Shown here piece after piece: positions 18,310 through 28,876 of a DNA stretch of 64,000 bases (positions are counted from its first letter, which is position 1; each line of letters starts with the position of its first letter). The notes beneath the pieces were generated by a model. The model saw only the letters and a program-made list of their open reading frames with translations. It had not been told where the DNA came from and did not search any database. Location: contig NZ_WMKA01000014.1 of NCBI RefSeq assembly GCF_009711085.1, forward strand, positions 1 through 64,000. Reading direction: 5' to 3'. The translations under genes and the position numbers were made by a program. The stretch is from Cellulosimicrobium composti (GTDB taxonomy: Bacteria > Actinomycetota > Actinomycetes > Actinomycetales > Cellulomonadaceae).

Positions 18310-20094
18310 ATGACACGCGCGGAGGACGACGTTCCCGGGGCGGCGCACGACGGCGCGCCCGTCGAGGCACGAGTGCAGACGCAGGAGACCCCACCCGCGG
18401 CCGACGACCTCACCGGCCCCCGGACGGGGCGGCCCGACCCGCGGGTCTTCTACCCTGCGGCCGGCCTGATCCTGCTGTTCGTCCTGCTGACGATCCTCTT
18501 CACGGACACCGTGACGGCGGTCATGGAGACGCTGCAGCGCGACGTGATCGGCGTGTTCGGCTGGTACTACGTCATCGTCGTCGCGGGCTTCGTCGTGTTC
18601 GCCCTGTGGATGGGCATGAGCCGCTTCGGCGACATCGTGCTCGGCAAGGACGAGGACGAGCCGCTGTTCCGGCTGCCCGTCTGGTTCGCGATGCTCTTCG
18701 CGACCGGCATGGGCATCGGGCTCGTGTACTGGGGCGTGGCCGAGCCCCTGTCGCACTACGTGAACCCGAAGCCGGGCGTCGAGGGGAGCGACCCCGCGCT
18801 CGCGCAGGCCGCGATGGGCCAGAGCTATCTCCACTGGGGCGTGCACGCGTGGGCGATCTACGTCGTCGCGGGCCTCGCCCTCGCCTACGCGATCCACCGC
18901 AAGGGGCGGCCCGTGTCGATCCGCTGGGCGCTCGAGCCGCTCTTCGGCGACCGGGTCAAGGGTCGGCTGGGCGACGTCATCGACGTCGTCGCGGTGATCG
19001 GCACGGTGTTCGGCGTCGCGACCTCGCTGGGCTTCGGCGTCCTCCAGATCGCCGCGGGGCTCGGGTACCTCGACGTGGTGCAGCCGAGCACGGCGCTCGA
19101 GATCGGGCTCATCGCGGCCATCTCCGCGCTCGCGACGATCTCGGTGGTGTCCGGCCTCGGCCGGGGCATCAAGTGGCTGTCGAACGGCAACATGGTGCTC
19201 GCCGGCGTCGTCCTCGTGCTCGTGCTGGCGCTGGGCCCGACCCTGTTCCTCCTGCGCGAGTGGGTCCAGTCGCTCGGCTACTACGTGCAGAACATCGTGC
19301 GGATGTCGTTCGACACGACGGCGTTCCAGGGCGACGCCGGGCTCGAGTGGCAGTCGTCGTGGACGATCTTCTACTGGGGCTGGTGGATCTCCTGGGCTCC
19401 GTTCGTCGGCGTCTTCATCGCGCGCATCTCGCGGGGTCGCACGGTGCGCGAGTTCGTGCTCGGGACGCTGCTCGTCCCGACGATCGTCACGACGCTGTGG
19501 TTCTCGGTGTTCGGCGGCTCCGGGCTCTACCGCGAGCTCACCGAGCCGGGCAGCATGCTCGTGAACGGCAAGGTGGACACCGACACCGCCCTGTTCCAGC
19601 TCTTCGACGGGCTGCCGCTCGGGGCGCTGCTCTCCGTGGTGGGCATCGTCCTCATCGTGGTCTTCTTCGTGACGTCGTCGGACTCGGGCTCGCTCGTCGT
19701 GGACATGCTCGCGAGCGGCGGCAACCCGAACCCGCCGACGTGGAGCCGCATCTTCTGGGCGGGCACGTCGGGCCTGCTGGCCATCGCGCTCCTCCTGGCG
19801 GGCGGCCTCGAGGCGCTCCAGACGGCGGCGATCCTCATCGCGCTGCCGTTCTCGGTCGTGATGATCGGCATGGCCGTCGCGACGGTCCGGGCGCTGCGGG
19901 GCGAGCACGCGGCGATCGTGCGGGCCGAGCGGCGAGCGGCGCGCGCGGCGCTGACCGAGCACGTCACGACCCGCGTCACGGAGTCGATCTCGGAGCAGTG
20001 GGAGGAGCTCTACCCGGACCGGCCCGACCGCTGGCGCGCGCTCGTCCGGCGTCCGCGCAAGGGGACGCCGCCGGGCGGGCGCGGCCCGGGGTGA
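18310..20094 (+). CDS. BCCT-family betaine/carnitine/choline transporter
   Basis: A 594-residue secondary transporter that imports quaternary ammonium compounds, typically for osmoprotection. After an acidic cytoplasmic N-terminus of about 50 residues there are twelve hydrophobic helices. Family motifs are GMGIGLVYWGVAEPL (Gly-rich TM3 stretch), the aromatic substrate segment FYWGWWISWAPFVGVFIARI near residues 355-375, and ISRGRTVREFVLG. A charged C-terminal tail of about 60 residues, rich in Arg and Glu, resembles osmosensing tails of other BCCT carriers. The exact substrate (glycine betaine, choline or other) cannot be assigned. Confidence 0.93.
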   Translation: MTRAEDDVPGAAHDGAPVEARVQTQETPPAADDLTGPRTGRPDPRVFYPAAGLILLFVLLTILFTDTVTAVMETLQRDVIGVFGWYYVIVVAGFVVFALWMGMSRFGDIVLGKDEDEPLFRLPVWFAMLFATGMGIGLVYWGVAEPLSHYVNPKPGVEGSDPALAQAAMGQSYLHWGVHAWAIYVVAGLALAYAIHRKGRPVSIRWALEPLFGDRVKGRLGDVIDVVAVIGTVFGVATSLGFGVLQIAAGLGYLDVVQPSTALEIGLIAAISALATISVVSGLGRGIKWLSNGNMVLAGVVLVLVLALGPTLFLLREWVQSLGYYVQNIVRMSFDTTAFQGDAGLEWQSSWTIFYWGWWISWAPFVGVFIARISRGRTVREFVLGTLLVPTIVTTLWFSVFGGSGLYRELTEPGSMLVNGKVDTDTALFQLFDGLPLGALLSVVGIVLIVVFFVTSSDSGSLVVDMLASGGNPNPPTWSRIFWAGTSGLLAIALLLAGGLEALQTAAILIALPFSVVMIGMAVATVRALRGEHAAIVRAERRAARAALTEHVTTRVTESISEQWEELYPDRPDRWRALVRRPRKGTPPGGRGPG

Positions 20095-20126
20095 CGCACG
20101 TCATGGTGGCGGCGAGCGGGACCCGG

Positions 20127-20132
20127 TAGGAT
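20127..20132 (+). promoter_or_regulatory. Candidate -10 box of typA
   Basis: TAGGAT is the only TANNNT hexamer of the local consensus in the 159-bp gap before typA. It would give a 5' leader of about 115 nt containing the hairpin at 20171-20192. Confidence 0.45.
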
Positions 20133-20170
20133 AGCCGTGCCCGGGTGACGGCCCGTGCATCCGTGATGCC

Positions 20171-20192
20171 GCGGCGGGCCGACCCCCGCCGC
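20171..20192 (+). promoter_or_regulatory. Hairpin in the typA leader
   Basis: An 8-bp perfect G+C stem (20171-20178 with 20185-20192) with a 6-nt loop, 62 nt before the typA start. It could be regulatory or incidental. Confidence 0.3.
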
Positions 20193-20253
20193 CCCGCGCG
20201 CAGAGGTGGCCGGCCGTCGTCGCCCCTCGAACCCCACGAAATGAGAACCGTAG

Positions 20254-22164
<1,911 letters not shown>

Positions 22165-22177
22165 CACCCCGCCGCGG

Positions 22178-23182
22178 GTGACCGTGCCACCGGAGCAGCA
22201 GGCCGCCGTCGTGCCCGACGGCGGCCTGCTGGCCGTGCACGCGCACCCCGACGACGAGACGCTCGCCACGGGAGCGCTCCTCGCGACGTGGGCCCGCGCG
22301 GGCCTGCCCGTCACCGTGGTCACGTGCACGCGCGGCGAGCGCGGCGAGGTGATCGACACCCCGGCGCACCCGACGGGCGTCGCGCACCTCGAGGGTGACG
22401 GCCCCGCCCTCGCGGCCCACCGGGAGGGCGAGCTCGCCCGCGCGCTCGCCGCGCTCGGCGTCCGCGACCACGTCTTCCTCGACGCCGTCGCGCTCCCCGG
22501 GCACGACGGCGCCGTGCGGCCCCGGTACGAGGACTCCGGCATGGCGTGGGTCGCGCCGGGCGTCGCGGGCGGGGTCGCGACCGGGCAGCTCCCGCCCCGG
22601 GCGTTCGTGGGCGTCCCGCTCGACGAGGCCGCGGCGCGCCTGGCCGCCGTCGTGCGCGAGCGGCGTCCCGCCGTCGTCGCGACGTACGAGCCCGGGGGAG
22701 GCTACGGCCACCCCGACCACGTGCGCGCCCACGAGGTGACGGTCCGCGCGCTCGACCAGGTCGCGGCGGCGGGCGAGCCGGTCCCGGACCTGTGGCTGTC
22801 CGTCGCCCCCGAGAGCGCGGTCCGCGCCGCGCGGCGCGCGCTCGCCGAGGACGCGCAGGCGGCGGCGCTCCTCGCGGCGGACGAGCGGCTCACGCTGGCC
22901 GACCCGGACGAGGACCTGCCGCCGTTCGCGCGTCCCGACGCGACGCTCGGCACGCTACGGGTGGTGCCCGTCGCGCCTGTGCTCGAGGCGGTCCTCGCCG
23001 CGATGCGCGCGCACGCGACGCAGGTCCAGCACGCGACGGCCTCGACGGGTGGCGCCCCGGCGTCGCTCGGCTGGTACGCCCTGAGCAACGACGTGCTGGC
23101 CCCGCTGCCTTCACACGAGTTCTACGCTCCCTCCGGCGGCGCTCTCCCGGGCGCGCCCGCCCGGCCCAGGCCCACGCGTTAG
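22178..23182 (+). CDS. mshB: N-acetyl-GlcN-inositol deacetylase MshB (mycothiol biosynthesis)
   Basis: A zinc amidase of the PIG-L family, 334 residues, which deacetylates 1-O-(2-acetamido-glucosyl)-myo-inositol to GlcN-Ins, the second step of mycothiol synthesis. The metal site HAHPDDE (residues 21-27) and GHPDH (177-181) are intact. CTRGERGEVI, YEDSGMAW and MRAHATQVQ match mycobacterial MshB more closely than its relative Mca. The GTG start at 22178 follows typA by 13 nt. The stop is TAG, and the TAGCCT at 23180 appears to be the -10 box of the next gene. Confidence 0.9.
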   Translation: MTVPPEQQAAVVPDGGLLAVHAHPDDETLATGALLATWARAGLPVTVVTCTRGERGEVIDTPAHPTGVAHLEGDGPALAAHREGELARALAALGVRDHVFLDAVALPGHDGAVRPRYEDSGMAWVAPGVAGGVATGQLPPRAFVGVPLDEAAARLAAVVRERRPAVVATYEPGGGYGHPDHVRAHEVTVRALDQVAAAGEPVPDLWLSVAPESAVRAARRALAEDAQAAALLAADERLTLADPDEDLPPFARPDATLGTLRVVPVAPVLEAVLAAMRAHATQVQHATASTGGAPASLGWYALSNDVLAPLPSHEFYAPSGGALPGAPARPRPTR

Positions 23183-23185
23183 CCT
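23180..23185 (+). promoter_or_regulatory. Candidate -10 box overlapping the mshB stop codon
   Basis: TAGCCT begins with the mshB TAG stop and ends 7 nt before the GTG of the next gene, the spacing of a leaderless transcript. Confidence 0.5.
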
Positions 23186-23192
23186 GGGGCCC

Positions 23193-23639
23193 GTGGAGAT
23201 CGGAACGGGGCGGCTCGTGGGCCGCGGGGTGGCGTGCGCGCTCGTGGGCGTGCTCGTCGGTCTCGTCGGCACCGTCGCCCACCGCGCGCACGTGCTCGTG
23301 GACCTGCCCGGGGGTGTCGGCGCGGGCATCGTGCTCGCGCTCCTGGCCGTCCTCGCCGCGGGGATCCTCTCGCGTGCCTGGGGCGGGCTGGCCGGTCTCC
23401 TCGGTTTCGGCATCGGGTGGGTCGTCGTGGTGCAGCTCCTGTCCCTCGAGGGTCCCGGCGGCGACGTGCTCGTGCCCAGCGAGCCCGTGGGCTACGTGTG
23501 GATCTACGGCGGCCTCCTCGTCGTCGCGGCGGTCGCGTTCCTCCCGCGCTCGTGGTTCAGCGACCGGCCCGTCCGTCCGGCGCTCCACGGGCGTCCCACC
23601 AGGCACGACGGACCCGAGGACCCTCTCGCGTCCCGCTAG
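23193..23639 (+). CDS. Four-helix membrane protein next to mshB (DUF6113-like)
   Basis: A 148-residue integral membrane protein with four hydrophobic segments (starting around residues 10, 43, 66 and 105) and a short charged tail. It resembles the small membrane proteins that follow mshB in other actinobacteria (Rv1171 in M. tuberculosis, as I recall), but no catalytic motif is visible and the function is unknown. Start GTG at 23193 is 10 nt after the mshB stop. It terminates with TAG, which again starts a TAGAAT hexamer. Confidence 0.75.
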   Translation: MEIGTGRLVGRGVACALVGVLVGLVGTVAHRAHVLVDLPGGVGAGIVLALLAVLAAGILSRAWGGLAGLLGFGIGWVVVVQLLSLEGPGGDVLVPSEPVGYVWIYGGLLVVAAVAFLPRSWFSDRPVRPALHGRPTRHDGPEDPLASR

Positions 23640-23642
23640 AAT
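23637..23642 (+). promoter_or_regulatory. Candidate -10 box of the VanW gene
   Basis: TAGAAT starts on the TAG stop of the membrane-protein gene. The next start codon is ATG at 23716, so this transcript would have a leader of about 65 nt with a ribosome-binding site GGAGA at 23705. Confidence 0.5.
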
Positions 23643-23715
23643 TCGCGGTGCGGATCCCCGCACACCCCTCGTCGTCGCGCGGACACCCGCGCGCCTTTCG
23701 TCACGGAGACAGTGG

Positions 23716-26700
23716 ATGGGCCAGCCGACCGACCGAGACGCCGATCCCGACTCGCCCTCGACCGCCGAACCGGAGACCGCCGCGACCCGGCCGGGCCCCG
23801 ACGGCGCCGCCGACGTGACCGGGACGCCGGTCGAGGACGCGCCCGACGCCGCGTCCGCCTCCCCGGTGACGGCCGCCCCGGACGAGGCGTCCGGTGACGT
23901 CGCCACCACGCCCGAGGCCCCGACGTCGGGACACGACGGCGCCCCGGCCGTCGCACGGGCCCCCGAGGAGAGCCCTGCGCCTGACGCCGCACAGCCGACC
24001 GCCGACGACGCGCCCCCCGCGCCGGGGACGGACGCGCCCGCCGCACCGGCCGACGCCGCACCGGCCGACGCGGCGCCGGCAGACGCGACGTCCGTCGGCG
24101 GCGGTCCCGTCGCCGCGAGCCCCGCCGCTGCAGCCGACGCGGCCCCCACCGCAGCGTCCGACGCGGCCCCCGCCGCAGCGTCCGACGCGACCCCCACCGT
24201 CGCGACTCCCGCCGCCGCGCCCGAGCCCACCGTCGGTGCTGTTCCCTCCGACGCGGCTCCCGCTGACGCGGCTCCTGCCGCCCCGGGGGCCGCCGCGTCG
24301 GGCAGCACGCCCGCGTCGGCGCCGCGCGACGGGGAGCCGACCACGGACGACCACGCCGCCCCGGCGACGCAGGCGACGCCCCGGCCCGCCACTGCGGAGG
24401 ACGCGGCACCTGCCGACGCAGCGGTGTCCGCCGAGACCACCGCCGGAGCGCCCGCGTCCGACGAGCCTGCCGCGCCGGCGGGGACGGGCGGCGCGAGCGA
24501 CTCGGTCCCGACGACCGGTGACGAGGCCGCGACGTCGTCCGTACCGACCACGCCTGCCCCGGCGAGCGTCACGGCGCCGACCCCTGCGACGGCGAACGAG
24601 TCCGCTCCGACCGCTCCGACCACTCCGGCCGCTCCGGCCGCTCCGACCACTGCGGCGAGCGGCGACGCTCCGACCGCCGCGGCGGCGAGCGGCACCGCCG
24701 CGTCCGCGCCGTCCGGGGCCGCGCAGGCCGCGGCCGACGAGGACGACGAGCCCTACGTGCCGCGCGTCTTCGCGTTCGACCCCGACGTGCCCGCGGTGCT
24801 CGTCCCGCCGCCCGGCGGTGAGCCGTCCGCTCCCGCTACGTCGTCCGGACCGGCCGAGCCGGCCGAGCCCGCCTCGGCCGCCGGTGACCGCACCGCCGTC
24901 GTGCCCGTGGTGCCGCCGCAGGACCAGCCCGCCGCCGCCCCGGCGACGCCCACGTCCGCCGGATCGGCGTCCGGACCTGCGGGGTCGGCGTCCGGACCCG
25001 CCGGGTCGGCGCCCGCGGAGCCACCCGCGGGGGAGCAGGGCGCCTCGGACGCGACGCAGGTGATCCCGCCGGTCGCGCCGTGGACCCGGCCCGAGCCCGT
25101 CGTGCGCACGTCGATCCGCCCGACCCCCGCGACGGACGCGCCCACCACGGCGACGCCCGCGTCCGCGGCGACCCCTGCGGAGCCGGCGTCGGGTGCCCCG
25201 GCGCAGCCCGCCGCGGCGTCCTCGCCGGTCGTCGGCTCCGTCGCGCTGCCCCCCGGGACGTTCGGCCCCGTGCCGCCCGACGAGTCGCGCCAGGAGTCGC
25301 CGTTCGAGGGCTTCGAGGAGGACGCCCCCCGGCGCGGCTGGGTCCGCGGCCTGCTGTGGACCGGCGTGGGCGTGCTCGTCCTCGGCGGCCTGTACACCGG
25401 GGCGCAGTGGTTCTTCTCGGACAAGGTGCCGAGCGGCACGAGCGTCGCGGGCGTCGACGTCGGCGGCCTGACGCGGACGGCCGCGCAGGAGCGCCTGGAG
25501 GCCGAGCTCGGCCCGCGCGCCGCCGAGCCCGTCACGCTCGCGGCGGGCGAGGCGAGCACGACGCTCGACCCGGCGACCGCCGGGCTGACCTTCGACGCCG
25601 CGGCGACGGCCGAGGAGCTCACGGCGTTCTCGATGAGCCCGGCGCGCCTGTGGCAGCACCTGTTCGGCGGGCAGGACGAGGCCCCGGTCGTCGCGGTGGA
25701 CGACGCGGCGCTCGACGCGCAGGTCGAGACGCTGCGCGGGAGCCTCGAGATCGCGCCGGTCGACGGGACCGTGCAGTTCGTCGACGGTGCCCCGACGAGC
25801 ACCCCTGCTGCGGACGGCTCGGCGCTCGTCGCGGACGAGGTGCCCGGCGTCATCACGTCGAGCTGGCTCGTCACCGAGGGCCCGGTCGAGCTGCCGACGG
25901 AGCCCGTCGAGCCGGCGATCACGCAGGACGAGACCGACGCGGCGCTCGCGCAGGCGCAGAAGGTCGTGTCCGCGCCGGTCGTCGTCTCGGTCGGCGGCCA
26001 GTCGCCCGAGCTGCCCCCCGAGGCGCTCGCCGCCGCGGCCTCGTTCCCGGCCACGGACGGGGTGCTCTCCCTGACGTTCGACGGCGCGGCGCTCGTGCAG
26101 GCGGTCGTCGACCGCACGAGCGACCTGCTCACGGCCGCCGACGACGCGCACTTCGTGTTCCGTGACGGCGCGCCCGTGATCGAGGGCGGCGCGCCCGGGA
26201 CGACGATCGACCCCGAGGCGATCGCCGCGGCGGTCACGACGGCCGCGTCCGGCGACGAGCGCACGGCCACGGTCGAGCTCGTCGAGTCGGACCCTGAGCA
26301 GTCGGTCGCGGCCCTCGAGGCGCTGGGCGTCAAGGAGAAGGTCGCCGAGTTCTCGACGCCCGTCCCGAACGTGCCGGTGCGCACCGCGAACCTGCGGCGC
26401 GGCGCCGAGAAGGTCACGGGCACGCTCGTGAAGCCCGGCGAGACGTTCTCGCTCGTGGACACGCTGTCGCCGATCACCATCGAGGGCGGCTACTTCGCGG
26501 CGGGCATCGTCGAGAGCGGCCGGCACACCGAGGGCGTCGGCGGCGGTCTGTCGCAGATGGCGACGACCACGTACAACGCGGCGTTCTTCGCGGGGCTCGA
26601 GGACGTCGAGCACCGGCCGCACAGCTACTGGTTCGACCGGTACCCGGCCGGGCGCGAGGCGACGATCTTCGTCGGCTCGATCGACATGAAGTTCAAGAAC

Positions 26701-26988
26701 GACACGCCCTACGGCGTCCTCATGCAGTCCTGGGTCGGCGGCGGGCAGCTGCACGTCGCGATCTGGAGCACGAAGTACTACGACGTCGAGACGTCGTCGA
26801 GCGGCAAGTCGAACGTGGTCCAGCCGACGACGGTCACGCACTCGGGAGCCGACTGCGCCCCCACGCCCGCGGGCAGCCCGGGCTTCTCCATCACGAACTA
26901 CCGGAAGGTCTACCTCGAGGGCGAGCTCGTCAAGGACGAGTCGTACCGGTGGACCTACAAGCCGGACAACGCGGTCGTCTGCGAGTGA
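23716..26988 (+). CDS. VanW-family protein with long Ala/Pro-rich N-terminal region
   Basis: A 1090-residue membrane-anchored protein. Residues 1 to about 535 are low complexity, made of Ala, Pro, Thr, Ser, Asp and Gly with short repeats such as ADAAPADAAPADA and GSASGPAGSASGPAGS. One transmembrane helix (LLWTGVGVLVLGGLYTGAQW, about 545-565) follows, then two copies of a PG_binding_4-type domain (about 575-720 and 740-870) and a VanW domain (about 890-1040) with GGLSQMATTTYNAAFF and MKFKNDTPYGVLMQSW. The outward part is thus C-terminal and the long tail cytoplasmic. VanW proteins are associated with the cell wall; the molecular function is unknown. ATG at 23716 was chosen for GGAGA 6 nt upstream. 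Confidence 0.88.
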   Translation: MGQPTDRDADPDSPSTAEPETAATRPGPDGAADVTGTPVEDAPDAASASPVTAAPDEASGDVATTPEAPTSGHDGAPAVARAPEESPAPDAAQPTADDAPPAPGTDAPAAPADAAPADAAPADATSVGGGPVAASPAAAADAAPTAASDAAPAAASDATPTVATPAAAPEPTVGAVPSDAAPADAAPAAPGAAASGSTPASAPRDGEPTTDDHAAPATQATPRPATAEDAAPADAAVSAETTAGAPASDEPAAPAGTGGASDSVPTTGDEAATSSVPTTPAPASVTAPTPATANESAPTAPTTPAAPAAPTTAASGDAPTAAAASGTAASAPSGAAQAAADEDDEPYVPRVFAFDPDVPAVLVPPPGGEPSAPATSSGPAEPAEPASAAGDRTAVVPVVPPQDQPAAAPATPTSAGSASGPAGSASGPAGSAPAEPPAGEQGASDATQVIPPVAPWTRPEPVVRTSIRPTPATDAPTTATPASAATPAEPASGAPAQPAAASSPVVGSVALPPGTFGPVPPDESRQESPFEGFEEDAPRRGWVRGLLWTGVGVLVLGGLYTGAQWFFSDKVPSGTSVAGVDVGGLTRTAAQERLEAELGPRAAEPVTLAAGEASTTLDPATAGLTFDAAATAEELTAFSMSPARLWQHLFGGQDEAPVVAVDDAALDAQVETLRGSLEIAPVDGTVQFVDGAPTSTPAADGSALVADEVPGVITSSWLVTEGPVELPTEPVEPAITQDETDAALAQAQKVVSAPVVVSVGGQSPELPPEALAAAASFPATDGVLSLTFDGAALVQAVVDRTSDLLTAADDAHFVFRDGAPVIEGGAPGTTIDPEAIAAAVTTAASGDERTATVELVESDPEQSVAALEALGVKEKVAEFSTPVPNVPVRTANLRRGAEKVTGTLVKPGETFSLVDTLSPITIEGGYFAAGIVESGRHTEGVGGGLSQMATTTYNAAFFAGLEDVEHRPHSYWFDRYPAGREATIFVGSIDMKFKNDTPYGVLMQSWVGGGQLHVAIWSTKYYDVETSSSGKSNVVQPTTVTHSGADCAPTPAGSPGFSITNYRKVYLEGELVKDESYRWTYKPDNAVVCE

Positions 26989-27023
26989 GCGACCCGGTCC
27001 GCACGACACACCACGGAGGTCCC

Positions 27024-27929
27024 ATGCTCGGCCGCAGCGAACGGGAGTCGGGAGCGCAGGCGCTGCTCGCCGCGACGGCAGCGGGGTGGGTCGAGGGCGA
27101 CCCCGCGGAGGCGGAGTCGCTCCTCGACCTCGGGTCGACGACGGCGACGCTGTCGACCGTCGCGAGCATCGACGGCCTCTCGGGCGTCGTGCACCTGGGC
27201 CACCCGGCGCAGCCGTCGCACGAGCTCGAGCGCGCGCTGCTCGCGGGCCCGCCGTCGCTCGTGCTCACGGGGGCGTCCGCGGTGCCGTCCCAGTGGGTGT
27301 GGGTCGGCCGCCCGACCGCGGCGCGCGACCTCACGGGCCACGTCGTGGTCGACGAGGCGGGGATGCGCGACCGCCGCCACGTGCTGCGGACCATGGGCGT
27401 CAGCCCGTCGCTCGTCCCGACGCGGACGACCCTGGAGGAGCGCGTCGCGCTCGCGGGACCGGACGGGAGCCTCGTCGTGGAGCGCTCGGTGGCCACGGGC
27501 ACGCTCGCCGCGCTCGGGTACGCCGAGCTCGCGGGCAGCGAGCTGCTCGGCGAGGGCGCGCCGATCTGGTACGGGCTCCTCGAGAGCCGCGACACCCCGC
27601 CGCGTGCCGAGGGCGTGGCCCAGGTGTGGCTCGCGTTCGGCCCGCGCGACGACCACCGCGGGTCCCTGCAGGAGACGCTCGCGCTCGTGGCCCAGGCCGG
27701 GATCGACCTCCAGCACCTGCGCAGCCACCGCTCGCTGGCCGGTCCGCACATCTTCTTCTGCGCGTTCTCGTGCCCCGACGCGGGCACGCTCGACGCGCTC
27801 GTGGACGGCTTCGCCGAGCGCGGCGTCGCCCACCGTGTGCTCGCGGTCCTGCCGGGGCAGGACTTCGTCCCGGGCCCCGACGCGCTCGAGCCCCGATGGG
27901 CACCCGCCCCCGACCCCGCACGCGCGTGA
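27024..27929 (+). CDS. Uncharacterised protein with C-terminal ACT-like domain, possible degenerate PheA paralogue
   Basis: A 301-residue protein that I do not recognise as a named family. The start ATG at 27024 has GGAGGT 5 nt upstream. Residues about 215-285 look like an ACT domain (RGSLQETLALVAQAGIDLQHL, then HIFFCAFSC). Just before it, SVATGTLAALGYAELAGSEL resembles the last helix of a prephenate dehydratase catalytic domain, but the TRF motif that should follow is replaced by IWYGLLESR. The stop overlaps the pheA GTG by 4 bp. A regulatory partner or decayed paralogue of PheA is a reasonable inference, not proven. Confidence 0.6.
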   Translation: MLGRSERESGAQALLAATAAGWVEGDPAEAESLLDLGSTTATLSTVASIDGLSGVVHLGHPAQPSHELERALLAGPPSLVLTGASAVPSQWVWVGRPTAARDLTGHVVVDEAGMRDRRHVLRTMGVSPSLVPTRTTLEERVALAGPDGSLVVERSVATGTLAALGYAELAGSELLGEGAPIWYGLLESRDTPPRAEGVAQVWLAFGPRDDHRGSLQETLALVAQAGIDLQHLRSHRSLAGPHIFFCAFSCPDAGTLDALVDGFAERGVAHRVLAVLPGQDFVPGPDALEPRWAPAPDPARA

Positions 27930-28876
27930 GCGTCGTCGGGTACCTCGGCCCCGAGGGATCGTTCACCCACCAGGCGGCCGCCGCGTGGTCGGCCGCCCAC
28001 GGGGACGACGCCCGGACCCTCGCGGCGCTCCCGACCGTCGCCGACGTCTTCGCGGGAGTCGCCGCAGGGGACGTCGCGCGCGGCGTCGTCGCGATCGAGA
28101 ACACCGTCGAGGGCTACGTCGTCCCGTCGCTCGACGCGATCGTCGGCAGCGCGACGGTCGTCGCGGTCGACGAGGTCGTGCTCGACATCTCGTTCGACGC
28201 GTTCGTGCGGCCCGGGCACGGCGAGCTGACGGAGGTCGCAGCGCACCCGCACGGGCTCGCGCAGTGCCAGGGCTTCGTCCGCCGGGCCGGGCTGCGGCCC
28301 GTGCCCGCGTCGTCGAACGCCGCGGCGTGCCGCGACGCCGGTCCCCACCAGGTCGCGCTGGGCCCGACGATCTGCGGCGAGCTCTACGGGCTCGAGACCC
28401 TCGAGCGCGCCGTCGAGGACTTCGCGGGCGCGCGCACCCGGTTCCTCGTCCTCGCGCCGCGCGCGGAGGCGACCGGCGTCCTCGCGCGGGCGCGTGACGC
28501 GGGCGAGGCGCCGTGGCGCACGATGCTCGCGGTGACCCCGGTCGTCACCGGGCCGGGCGTCCTGGCGCGCATCACGCGGTCCTTCGGCGAGCGCGGCGTC
28601 AACATGTCGAGCCTCATCACGCGACCCCTCAAGGCCGTCGCGGGAACGTACGTGTTCGTGCTCACGGTCGACGGCGCCCCGTGGGACGCTCCCGTGCGCG
28701 CCGTGCTGGACGACCTCGTCCGGGCGGGTGACGCGCTGAAGACGCTCGGCGTCGTCCCGGCGCGCGGCGAGCTCGACGAGTCGGTCCACGCGGACGTCGA
28801 CGCCGCGAACGTGCCCGTCGGGAGCGTCGACGCCTCGACCGGTGCCGCGGGCCTCGCCGAGGGGCTGCTGTGGTGA
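27926..28876 (+). CDS. pheA: Prephenate dehydratase
   Basis: Converts prephenate to phenylpyruvate in phenylalanine synthesis; 316 residues. The catalytic domain begins YLGPEGSFTHQAA and contains GVVAIENTVEGYVVPSLDAI and GARTRFLVLA, whose TRF carries the catalytic Thr. A C-terminal ACT domain follows (PGVLARITRSFGERGVNMSS, then LITRP and TYVFVLTV). The usual ESRP Phe-binding motif is ITRP here, so feedback regulation may differ. The GTG start overlaps the upstream stop (GTGA), and the end overlaps tyrA, making a three-gene coupled unit. Confidence 0.93.
   Translation: MSVVGYLGPEGSFTHQAAAAWSAAHGDDARTLAALPTVADVFAGVAAGDVARGVVAIENTVEGYVVPSLDAIVGSATVVAVDEVVLDISFDAFVRPGHGELTEVAAHPHGLAQCQGFVRRAGLRPVPASSNAAACRDAGPHQVALGPTICGELYGLETLERAVEDFAGARTRFLVLAPRAEATGVLARARDAGEAPWRTMLAVTPVVTGPGVLARITRSFGERGVNMSSLITRPLKAVAGTYVFVLTVDGAPWDAPVRAVLDDLVRAGDALKTLGVVPARGELDESVHADVDAANVPVGSVDASTGAAGLAEGLLW

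Noticed and set aside
24050-24720. CRISPR-like or tandem repeat array in the VanW gene
   Set aside because: The repetition comes from codons for Ala, Pro, Asp and Thr in a low-complexity protein region; units vary and there are no spacers.
23701-27009. Open frame of about 1100 codons on the minus strand, antisense to the VanW gene
   Set aside because: It is Arg/Gly/Val-rich with no domain and mirrors the GC-rich coding strand. Long antisense frames are expected where stop codons are scarce at this base composition.
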